Assembly: GCA_947165615.1 (NCBI GenBank) | Contig: CAMVBD010000045.1 | Span: 1-8,175 of the forward strand | Direction: 5' to 3' | DNA from: an uncultured Clostridia bacterium | GTDB lineage: Bacteria; Bacillota; Clostridia; Oscillospirales; Acutalibacteraceae | Length of the DNA stretch: 8,175 nucleotides | Shown here: piece by piece, positions 1 through 6,196 of the stretch | How the letters are laid out: the number at the start of each line of letters is the position of its first letter | How positions within the stretch are numbered: the first letter of the stretch is position 1 | Made by a program: the position numbers and the translations under genes | Notes under the pieces: model-generated | What the model was told of the DNA's origin: nothing | What the model saw: the letters and a program-made list of their open reading frames with translations, nothing else | Databases searched by the model: none

Positions 1-1
1 C

Positions 2-814
2 GGCGAACGCCTTGAACGCTGGGGAGATTATATTCTGATCCGCCCCGATCCGCAGGTCATCTGGCAGACGCCGAAAAAAGATCCGCGCTGGTATTCGGCG
101 CACGCAAGATATGCCCGCTCGAGCACCGGCGGCGGTCATTGGGACGTTTACAAAAAACTGCCGGACGTCTGGGACGTTCCATACAGGGATCTTGTTTTTC
201 ATGTAAAGCCCATGGGGTTCAAGCACACCGGCATTTTTCCGGAGCAGGCTGTCAACTGGGATCTGATCGCGGAGCTGATCAAAAACAGCTCCGGACAGCT
301 TAAGATCCTGAATCTGTTCGGCTACACCGGCTGTGCGACCGTCAGCGCCATGAAGGCGGGCGCCGCCGTCACGCACGTGGACGCGTCCAAAGGGATGGTC
401 CAATGGGCCAAGGAAAACGCCGCCGCTTCCGGCGTTGCCGACAAACCGGTCCGCTGGCTCGTCGACGACTGCATTAAATTCGTCGAGCGGGAGCTCCGGC
501 GGGGCAATCATTACGACGTGATCATTATGGACCCGCCGTCATACGGCAGAGGCCCCGGCGGCGAGGTCTGGAAGCTGGAAGCGGAGATTTACGGTCTTTG
601 TGAGAAATGCGTCGGCTTGTTAAACGGGGACTCCAAATTGTTTCTGATCAATTCTTACACGACCGGGCTTTCCCCGTCCGTTATGGCTTATATCCTCGGC
701 TCTCTCCTGATCCCGCGCTTCGGAGGATCCGTTTTGGCGGATGAGATCGGCCTGCCAGCGACCGCATCCGGGCTCATTCTCCCCTGCGGCGCCTCAGCGA
801 TCTGGACAAAGTGA
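2..814 (+). CDS. Class I SAM-dependent RNA methyltransferase, RlmI/COG1092 type (5' end missing)
   Basis: The frame is open from the left edge to the TGA at 812-814, giving 270 visible residues. An in-frame ATG at 212 lies inside conserved sequence and is not the true start. By family length I infer about 20 residues are missing. The protein should transfer a methyl group from S-adenosylmethionine to RNA, most likely a cytosine in rRNA; the exact target cannot be read from sequence. Visible signs, numbered from the first complete codon: an N-terminal stretch ERWGDYILIRPDPQ, the family block GFKHTGIFPEQAVNWD near residues 71-86, the SAM-binding glycine motif LNLFGYTG (103-110) followed by the acidic VDASKGMV that should hold the ribose, and the DPPSYGRG motif (177-184) at the catalytic face. 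The late block INSYTTG is also typical. Family assignment is solid. It is followed by ecfA1 after a 39-nt gap, so co-transcription is possible but not shown. Confidence 0.9.
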   Translation, partial: GERLERWGDYILIRPDPQVIWQTPKKDPRWYSAHARYARSSTGGGHWDVYKKLPDVWDVPYRDLVFHVKPMGFKHTGIFPEQAVNWDLIAELIKNSSGQLKILNLFGYTGCATVSAMKAGAAVTHVDASKGMVQWAKENAAASGVADKPVRWLVDDCIKFVERELRRGNHYDVIIMDPPSYGRGPGGEVWKLEAEIYGLCEKCVGLLNGDSKLFLINSYTTGLSPSVMAYILGSLLIPRFGGSVLADEIGLPATASGLILPCGASAIWTK

Positions 815-827
815 TCCGAATGGATCA
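812..827 (+). other. Short perfect inverted repeat at the methyltransferase stop codon
   Basis: TGATCC (812-817), loop GAAT, GGATCA (822-827): a 6-bp perfect stem with a 4-nt loop that begins on the stop codon of the methyltransferase. It is followed by AAAAAG rather than a T-run, so it does not look like an intrinsic terminator on the + strand. It might be a weak pause or mRNA-processing hairpin, or chance. It is the only palindromic element in the largest intergenic gap of the window. Confidence 0.35.
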
Positions 828-853
828 AAAAGAATTCCCACACAGAGGTTTTT

Positions 854-1708
854 ATGGAACAAAAGGATCTGATTTCCTTTCAAAACGTATATTACGCCTA
901 TGAAGAGGAAGCGGAGGAGCCTGCTTATGCCCTGAAAAACGTGACGTTTTCGGTGAAGGAAGGGGAGTTTCTTTTCATCCTCGGCCATAACGGCTCCGGC
1001 AAATCGACCGTCGCAAAGCTTGCAAACGGGCTCTTGCTGCCGACGTCCGGAGTCGTGACCGTCGACGGCGCGGACACCAAGGACGAAAACGCGCAGATGG
1101 ACGTCCGCAAAAAGGTCGGCGTCGTCTTTCAGAATCCCGACAATCAGATCGTTGCCTCCATCGTGGAGGAGGACGTCGCGTTCGGCCCGGAGAATCTGTG
1201 TCTGCCGAGAGAGGAGATCCGCGCCCGTGTCGATGAAGCGCTGCGCTCCGTCGATATGACGGAAAAGCGTCATGCCGAGACCTATCGGCTTTCCGGCGGA
1301 CAGAAGCAGCGGGTCGCTATTGCGGGTGTAATCGCCATGCGGCCGAAATGCATTGTATTTGACGAACCGACGGCAATGCTCGACCCGAAGGGGCGAAGGG
1401 CTGTGCTGCACACGATTCGCGACCTCAACACCCGGTTCGGGATCACCGTGATCCTCATCACGCACTTTATGGAGGAGGCTGCCCAGGCGGATCGTATCCT
1501 TGTACTCAACGATGCGGAAATCGCGCTGGAGGGCCGGCCCCGCGAGGTCTTTTCGGAGTATGAACTGCTTTTGTCCTGTGGTCTTGAGCTGCCGGATACC
1601 GCAAAGCTCGGCAAGGCGCTGCAGGAATCCGGCGTTCCGTTCCCGGATGGGATTCTGAGTCCCGATGAATTTTTGGAAGCCTATATGAGATTACGGAAGG
1701 ATCACTGA
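854..1708 (+). CDS. ecfA1: Energy-coupling factor transporter ATPase EcfA1
   Basis: 284-residue ABC ATPase, one of the two motor subunits of an ECF-type vitamin/micronutrient importer. It acts on the cytoplasmic face with EcfA2 and EcfT. Visible motifs: A-loop Tyr near residue 16, Walker A GHNGSGKST (44-52), Q-loop FQNPDNQ (Q93), signature LSGGQKQR (146-153), Walker B CIVFDEP with catalytic Glu171, D-loop MLD (175-177) and switch His204. FQNPDNQ and DEPTAMLDP are the variants typical of EcfA1 rather than EcfA2. The C-terminal extension after residue about 230 (EVFSEYELLLSCGLELP) is the ECF-specific helical part and marks it off from other ABC importers. The ATG at 854 is preceded by AGAGG at 844-848 with a 5-nt spacer. 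Length is normal for the family. The next gene follows after 5 nt. Confidence 0.96.
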   Translation: MEQKDLISFQNVYYAYEEEAEEPAYALKNVTFSVKEGEFLFILGHNGSGKSTVAKLANGLLLPTSGVVTVDGADTKDENAQMDVRKKVGVVFQNPDNQIVASIVEEDVAFGPENLCLPREEIRARVDEALRSVDMTEKRHAETYRLSGGQKQRVAIAGVIAMRPKCIVFDEPTAMLDPKGRRAVLHTIRDLNTRFGITVILITHFMEEAAQADRILVLNDAEIALEGRPREVFSEYELLLSCGLELPDTAKLGKALQESGVPFPDGILSPDEFLEAYMRLRKDH

Positions 1709-1713
1709 AACGA

Positions 1714-2574
1714 ATGCCGCTTTTGGAAGTACAAAACATCTCGTTCGGATACGGACATCATACGCCTTTCGAGGTCCAGGCTGTCAAGGACATTTCCTTT
1801 GCGATAGAAAAAGGGGAATGTGTCGCCGTCATCGGACACACGGGCTCGGGAAAATCCACGCTGATGCAGATGCTAAACGGTCTGCTGAAGCCCGAGTCCG
1901 GGCAGGTCCTTCTGAACGGAGAAAATATCTATCAGAATAAAAAAACGGCGGCAAAGGCCCGTTTTCAGGTCGGCTTGTGTTTTCAGTACCCGGAATATCA
2001 GCTGTTTGCGGAGACGTGCGCCGAGGATATCGCGTTCGGACCGAAAAACATGGGGCTTTCGCCGGAGGAGATCCGAAAGAGGGTTTTGCTTGCCTCTGAG
2101 ATCGTCGGACTTCCTGCCGACAAGTTGGACGTTTCTCCCTTTGACCTGTCCGGCGGGCAAAAACGGCGCTGCGCTATTGCAGGCGTCATCGCCATGCAGC
2201 CGGAAATTTTGATCCTTGACGAACCGACGGCAGGCTTGGATCCCGCCGGTCGGGAAGAGATCCTCTCCATGATCGGCCGCTACCGGAAGGATCGCGGCGC
2301 GACCGTTTTGATCGTTACGCACAGCATGGAGACCGCCGCGGCGATAGCCGACCGGATCCTTGTCATGAACGGAGGACGGCTTGTTCTTTCCGGCAGTCCG
2401 GAAGAGATTTTCTCAGAATCGGAAGCGCTTTTGGAAATGGGACTCGACATTCCCTCCTTTGCCCGGATCATTCTTGCACTCCGCTCCCGCGGCGTCGAGC
2501 TTCCGTCTGCCTATACGCTGAAGGACGCCGCGCGCGTCTTAAGCGACGGACTGAGAGGAGGCGGACGTTTATGA
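1714..2574 (+). CDS. ecfA2: Energy-coupling factor transporter ATPase EcfA2
   Basis: 286-residue ABC ATPase, partner of EcfA1 in the ECF motor. Motifs: Walker A GHTGSGKST (41-49), Q-loop FQYPEYQLF (Q91), signature LSGGQKRR (145-152), Walker B ILILDEP with catalytic Glu170, D-loop GLD (174-176) and switch His203. FQYPEYQLF and DEPTAGLDP are the EcfA2 forms, so the two ATPases are distinct paralogues, not a recent duplication. All catalytic residues are present in both, so both ATP sites of the heterodimer should be competent. The ATG at 1714 lies 5 nt after the ecfA1 stop. The nearest Shine-Dalgarno-like string, GGAAGG at 1695-1700, is about 13 nt away, so coupling to ecfA1 translation probably helps. 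The 3' end overlaps ecfT by ATGA. Confidence 0.96.
   Translation: MPLLEVQNISFGYGHHTPFEVQAVKDISFAIEKGECVAVIGHTGSGKSTLMQMLNGLLKPESGQVLLNGENIYQNKKTAAKARFQVGLCFQYPEYQLFAETCAEDIAFGPKNMGLSPEEIRKRVLLASEIVGLPADKLDVSPFDLSGGQKRRCAIAGVIAMQPEILILDEPTAGLDPAGREEILSMIGRYRKDRGATVLIVTHSMETAAAIADRILVMNGGRLVLSGSPEEIFSESEALLEMGLDIPSFARIILALRSRGVELPSAYTLKDAARVLSDGLRGGGRL
2554..2561 (+). promoter_or_regulatory. Ribosome binding site of ecfT
   Basis: AGAGGAGG lies inside the end of ecfA2, 9 nt before the ATG at 2571. It supports that start and gives ecfT its own strong initiation signal in addition to the 4-nt overlap. Confidence 0.75.
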
Positions 2575-3419
2575 TCAAGGACATTACCATCGGTCAGTTC
2601 TTCCCGGGAAATTCCTTTGTGCATAAGCTGGATCCCCGCGCCAAAATCCTGTTTTTGATCGTTTATATCGTCGCGCTGTTTTTGTGCAGAAGCTTTTTTT
2701 CACTGCTTCTCATGCTGGCGTTTTCTCTCTTCACGGTCATTCTTTCCCGGATCTCTCCGAAAATGATCTGGAAGAGCATGAAAGCCATTCTTGTGATCGT
2801 TGTGTTTACAGCCGTTTTGCAGATCGTCTACAACGATAAAGGGGACATCCTGTGGAAGCCGTTTGCGTCCGGCTCCTTTGCCGTCACGACAGGCGGGGTT
2901 TACGGCGCCGTATTCCTGATTGTCCGGATCATCGCGCTGATCCTTCTGACGTCGCTTTTGACCTATACGACCTCCGCGACCCTGCTGACGGACGCCATCG
3001 AAAAGCTGCTTTCCCCGCTGAAGCTTCTGCATGTCCCGGTCCATTCGCTTGCGATGATGATGACGATCGCTCTGCGCTTTATTCCGACGCTTCTGCGGGA
3101 GATCGATATCATCATGAGCGCGCAGAAAGCAAGGGGCGCCATGCTTGACAACGGTTCCATGGGGCAGCGGATCAAGGCGCTCGTCTCGGTTTTTGTCCCG
3201 CTTTTGGTCTCTTCCTTCCGCCGCGCCTCCGAGCTTGCGACGGCCATGGAATGCAGATGCTACACCGACGGCGCCAACCGTACGCGCTTGCGGGTCATGC
3301 GGTTTTCCTGGCGAGACGCGGCTGCGGCTGTCGTCTTGATCGCTGTATCCTTTGCCGCAGTGTTTTTGAGTTTTTGTCCGATCTCCACGATTCTGCTGTT
3401 TCAACCGGTGATCTCATGA
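2571..3419 (+). CDS. ecfT: Energy-coupling factor transporter transmembrane protein EcfT
   Basis: 282-residue polytopic membrane protein that couples the EcfA1/A2 ATPases to an exchangeable substrate-binding S subunit. Visible: the N-terminal family motif LDPRAK (20-25), hydrophobic segments at about 26-39, 42-60, 68-87, 108-132 and 248-277, and a long amphipathic region (about 160-235) that forms the coupling helices. In this region the first Ala-Arg-Gly coupling motif is intact (A187-R188-G189, in AQKARGAM). The second is Cys-Arg-Cys (C228-R229-C230, in AMECRCY), keeping the arginine. In known EcfT proteins these arginines sit in grooves of the two ATPases. Start ATG overlaps the ecfA2 stop (ATGA at 2571-2574) and has a strong RBS. 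No S component is encoded nearby, which fits a group II (shared) ECF module serving several S proteins elsewhere. Confidence 0.95.
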   Translation: MIKDITIGQFFPGNSFVHKLDPRAKILFLIVYIVALFLCRSFFSLLLMLAFSLFTVILSRISPKMIWKSMKAILVIVVFTAVLQIVYNDKGDILWKPFASGSFAVTTGGVYGAVFLIVRIIALILLTSLLTYTTSATLLTDAIEKLLSPLKLLHVPVHSLAMMMTIALRFIPTLLREIDIIMSAQKARGAMLDNGSMGQRIKALVSVFVPLLVSSFRRASELATAMECRCYTDGANRTRLRVMRFSWRDAAAAVVLIAVSFAAVFLSFCPISTILLFQPVIS

Positions 3420-4162
3420 ATTATTTATTGACAATGATGTTTGACGGCTCGTATTTCCACGGCTGGCAAACGCAGAAAAATGCCGATTCCGTACAGTCCA
3501 ACGTTCAGAACGCCGTAGCAAAACTGTTCGGCGAACGTGTCCACGTGCAGGGCTGCAGCCGCACGGACGCCGGCGTACACGCAAGATGTTTCAAGGCGAA
3601 TTTTCACACGCAAAAGGAAATGGCGCCGGAGACGGTGATCGGCGGACTGAACTTCTATCTGCGCGAAGCGATCTCTGTTTACGACTGTCAGATCGTTCCG
3701 GAAACGTTCAACGCCAGATTCGATTGTGAACGAAAGCAGTATCATTATGAGTTTTACACAGGCAGAGAACGAAATCCTTTTTTAGCGCACCGCGCCGCAC
3801 AGGTCAAGCATTCGCTTGACGTCGACCTTATGAACGAGCAGGCAAAATACTATATCGGCACACATGATTTTTCCGCGTTCTGTGCTGCGGGCTCAAGTGT
3901 TATATCAAACGTAAGAACGGTCAAGGCCGCCGACGTTTTCAGTCTGGATGATCGGATCGTGTTTTCCGTCGAAGCGGATGGATTTCTGTATAATATGGTC
4001 AGAATCATGGCGGGGACGCTTCTCTATATTTCGGAGGGAAAAATTCCGGTCGGGGAGATCCCGGCAATCCTTGCTTCAAAAGACCGTACGCTTGCGGGAA
4101 AAACCATGCCGCCGGACGGGCTGTATCTGAATCAGGTTTGGTTTAAGGAGGGGACAATGTGA
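3416..4162 (+). CDS. truA: tRNA pseudouridine synthase A (TruA)
   Basis: 248-residue enzyme that isomerises uridine to pseudouridine at positions 38-40 of the tRNA anticodon arm. The frame stays open upstream to an ATG at 3251, but the 55 extra residues would lie inside ecfT and look nothing like TruA. The ATG at 3416 gives the standard start MNYLLTMMFDGSYFHGWQ and the usual length. Motifs: FDG..FHGWQ (9-18), catalytic Asp51 in CSRTDAGVHA (47-56), the conserved FNARFDC..KQYHYEF block near 100-118, the GTHDFSAFC block in the second half, and FLYNMVRIMAG near the C terminus. The start overlaps the ecfT stop (ATGA at 3416-3419). Only a weak GGTGAT at 3407-3412 precedes it, so translation probably depends on ribosomes finishing ecfT. 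The ecfA1-ecfA2-ecfT-truA order is a known arrangement in Bacillota. Confidence 0.95.
   Translation: MNYLLTMMFDGSYFHGWQTQKNADSVQSNVQNAVAKLFGERVHVQGCSRTDAGVHARCFKANFHTQKEMAPETVIGGLNFYLREAISVYDCQIVPETFNARFDCERKQYHYEFYTGRERNPFLAHRAAQVKHSLDVDLMNEQAKYYIGTHDFSAFCAAGSSVISNVRTVKAADVFSLDDRIVFSVEADGFLYNMVRIMAGTLLYISEGKIPVGEIPAILASKDRTLAGKTMPPDGLYLNQVWFKEGTM
4145..4153 (+). promoter_or_regulatory. Ribosome binding site deciding a GTG start
   Basis: AAGGAGGGG lies within the last codons of truA, 5 nt before the GTG at 4159. It supports GTG as the start of the next gene and independent strong initiation there. The ATG at 4157 is out of frame for this gene (it is the final Met codon of truA). Confidence 0.75.
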
Positions 4163-5487
4163 AGAAAGAAAAAGATTTTAAGTATCTGGAGGATCTCCTG
4201 AAAGACCCCGAAGAAATCCTTCTTGAACAAGAATCAGAGGGCGAACAAACGGAGCCTCAGACGGACGAGATTCCGGCGATAGAAACGGAATCGGAAATAT
4301 CTGACGGCGAGGAAACAGAAATTCGGAAAAAGACGAAACAAAAAACAAAGAAAAATAATGCTTTTTCTTCAAAAATCAAAACGCTTCTCATCCTCCTTGT
4401 TTTGGTTGCCGTAATCGTCGGAGCCGTTCTGTTGGTCGCAGGTCTGATCGATCGAGCGAATTCGTCTTTTATTAACGGAGCAGGCGTATATTATCCGATC
4501 ACGCCGGACAGCGTTCTGGATATGAAGCCGTTTCCCGACGGTGTTACGGTCCTGACCGGAAATACGGTTGAGTATGTAGACGGAACCGGAAAACTGATTG
4601 CAAAGAATTCCCATTTGTATTCGGATCCTGTGATAAAGACTGCCGGTAAACACGTTCTTTTGTATGATAAAGGCGGAACGGATCTGCGCGTTGAAAAAAA
4701 CGGACGCATCAACAATACGATAAAAACAGAGGCTGAGATCGGGAACGGGGCAGTTGCTCCAAATGGGACCTTTGCCTATGCGCTGAATGCGGATGGCTCT
4801 TATCAGACGCACGTTTTTGTGCGCAGTGCGAGTGAAAAGCTGCTTTTTGAGTGGGGCGGGGCAGACTATTTATTAGGGATCGCGCTGTCAGATAACGGAA
4901 AACGTGTCGTATTCAGCACGTTGTCCGTAAAAAACGCGTCTTATATCACACATGTTTTTGTATATGAGATATCTTCCGATAAGAAGGAACTCCTTGCAGA
5001 CATCTCTTTTGAAGCGGAAGCGGCCTTTTCGGTGTGTTTTCTGAACGGTAAAGAAGTTGGCGTCCTGACGGATAACGGCGTTTATAAAATCAATTCCGAT
5101 GGGGAACTGGTCTCTGTTTCTTCTTATTCCGCAAACGAATTAACACACGAAGCCGTTTACCCAGGCGGTTTATCCTGTGTTTCCCTACATTTGTTCGGTA
5201 ATGAAAAAAATACCGAAGTCCGCTTTTATAATAAGCGGTTTGATCACGTATTCACCGAAAACTTTACGGAATCCGTTGTCTCTCTCAGTACTTGCGGGAA
5301 CCGCGCGGCGCTTTGTTTCTCGGATCACATAATCGTTTTGGATCAATCTCAAAACCGGATCGGAGCGTTTGTCCTGCCCGAATCCGTTTACCGCTCCTTG
5401 CTAAGCGGAGACAGGGTTTATATTCTGACCGCAAACGGAATAAGATGTTATCGTGCGGATTTTTCTGACACTTTGATTTCGGAATAA
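4159..5487 (+). CDS. Single-pass membrane protein with beta-propeller-like outer domain (DUF5711-like)
   Basis: 442 residues starting at GTG, which overlaps the truA stop (GTGA at 4159-4162). Three parts are visible. Residues 1-73 are a highly charged, probably disordered cytoplasmic segment, acidic first (many Glu/Asp in 11-54) then basic (Lys/Arg in 56-74). Residues 75-97 form one hydrophobic helix (LLILLVLVAVIVGAVLLVAGLI), so the rest should lie outside the membrane. Residues 98-442 contain repeated beta-strand units with Asp/Asn-Gly turns (DGTGKLI, DKGGTDL, EKNGRIN, SDNGKRVV, TDNGVYKI, NSDGELVS), the pattern of WD40/PQQ-like propeller blades. The order matches the Clostridia family I know as DUF5711; the family name is from memory and no enzyme motif is visible. 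Base composition is more AT-rich than the ecf genes. Function is unknown; a role at the envelope, perhaps with the neighbouring CvpA protein, is inference only. Confidence 0.72.
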   Translation: MKKEKDFKYLEDLLKDPEEILLEQESEGEQTEPQTDEIPAIETESEISDGEETEIRKKTKQKTKKNNAFSSKIKTLLILLVLVAVIVGAVLLVAGLIDRANSSFINGAGVYYPITPDSVLDMKPFPDGVTVLTGNTVEYVDGTGKLIAKNSHLYSDPVIKTAGKHVLLYDKGGTDLRVEKNGRINNTIKTEAEIGNGAVAPNGTFAYALNADGSYQTHVFVRSASEKLLFEWGGADYLLGIALSDNGKRVVFSTLSVKNASYITHVFVYEISSDKKELLADISFEAEAAFSVCFLNGKEVGVLTDNGVYKINSDGELVSVSSYSANELTHEAVYPGGLSCVSLHLFGNEKNTEVRFYNKRFDHVFTENFTESVVSLSTCGNRAALCFSDHIIVLDQSQNRIGAFVLPESVYRSLLSGDRVYILTANGIRCYRADFSDTLISE

Positions 5488-5488
5488 C

Positions 5489-5494
5489 GGAGGA
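5489..5494 (+). promoter_or_regulatory. Ribosome binding site deciding a TTG start
   Basis: GGAGGA sits 8 nt before TTG at 5503. No ATG or GTG in the same frame is better placed, so this site fixes the cvpA-like start at TTG. Confidence 0.75.
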
Positions 5495-5502
5495 TATATA
5501 AT

Positions 5503-6180
5503 TTGGTCATCGATATTCTTTGCTTGGTGCTGATCGTATTGATTGTTTGGGCCAGTGCAAAACGCGGCGTCTTTATTGTGATTTTGCAGGCTCTGGCTTA
5601 TGTCATAGCGGGAATTGTTTCATACCTCAGCGCGCCCTATATAACGTCTTTTATCTATGACCGTTTCGCGCGGCAGCAGATCATGGACAGACTCTATACG
5701 CAACTGCCTTCCGGTTCAGTCGGCGGCGGACTCTATCAGTCGATAGAGGCGGCGGCAACCGGGCTTCCGGATAAGATACGCCAGATCGCTGAATTCTTGC
5801 ATCTTTTGCCAACAGCGGAAACGAAGGAACAGTTGGCTCAGGTCCTAACTCTGGAAGAATTGGAGACACGGTACATTTCGCCAATTGTAACAAAAGTCTT
5901 AACTTTTATTACAATGCTTCTGCTCTTTATTGTGATTTCTGTTATACTCAGGCTGGCGGCAGCATGGATAAACAAAGCCCTTTTTGAAGACCGGGACGGT
6001 ATCCTCGGAACAGTCAATAAAACGCTTGGGGGAATTCTCGGCGTGTTAAAAGGGGCGATTCCTGTTGTGTTTATCGGCTTGCTTCTCGTGTTGCTGGCGC
6101 CGGTTATCGAGAACGAATTCCTGATCGGGCAAGTCGAAAAATCCTATTTGTGTTCATTTCTGACACATATTTTAGTCTGA
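5503..6180 (+). CDS. CvpA family membrane protein
   Basis: 225-residue membrane protein. The N-terminal block IDILCLVLIVLIVWASAKRG followed by a second hydrophobic helix is the CvpA (colicin V production) family signature. Predicted helices: about 3-17, 23-45, 131-155 and 179-203. A longer soluble or amphipathic loop (about 50-128) separates helices 2 and 3; it is rich in Gln, Glu and Leu and is longer than in short CvpA proteins. The conserved LGGILGVLKGA (175-185) before the last helix is also family-typical. CvpA homologues are tied to colicin V export in E. coli and to envelope stress tolerance; the molecular activity is not established. The start is TTG with a good RBS. It follows the DUF5711-like gene after 15 nt and precedes the phosphatidyltransferase by 16 nt, a setting that suggests an envelope role. 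A link to toxin production is not supported here. Confidence 0.85.
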   Translation: MVIDILCLVLIVLIVWASAKRGVFIVILQALAYVIAGIVSYLSAPYITSFIYDRFARQQIMDRLYTQLPSGSVGGGLYQSIEAAATGLPDKIRQIAEFLHLLPTAETKEQLAQVLTLEELETRYISPIVTKVLTFITMLLLFIVISVILRLAAAWINKALFEDRDGILGTVNKTLGGILGVLKGAIPVVFIGLLLVLLAPVIENEFLIGQVEKSYLCSFLTHILV

Positions 6181-6196
6181 GAAAGGACATATCATC

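Noticed and set aside
815..853. Promoter or riboswitch upstream of ecfA1
   Set aside because: The gap is too short for a riboswitch, and I see no convincing -35/-10 pair. A promoter inside the methyltransferase gene cannot be excluded.
794..1465. 223-codon open frame on the minus strand opposite ecfA1
   Set aside because: It is antisense to a fully motif-supported ABC ATPase. Its translation is low in structure and resembles no family I know. Long antisense frames are expected with this codon bias.
2700..3404. 234-codon minus-strand frame opposite ecfT
   Set aside because: Composition is dominated by Arg, Lys, Gln, His and Asp, as expected for the complement of a hydrophobic membrane gene. 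No RBS or motif.
3251..3415. N-terminal extension of TruA from an upstream in-frame ATG
   Set aside because: The 55 residues lie wholly within ecfT in another frame, match nothing in TruA, and would make the protein far longer than normal. ATG 3416 gives the canonical start.
5503..6180. Colicin/bacteriocin production system suggested by the CvpA name
   Set aside because: No precursor peptide, immunity gene, peptidase-containing ABC exporter or double-glycine leader is present. CvpA-family proteins are widespread and the name is historical.
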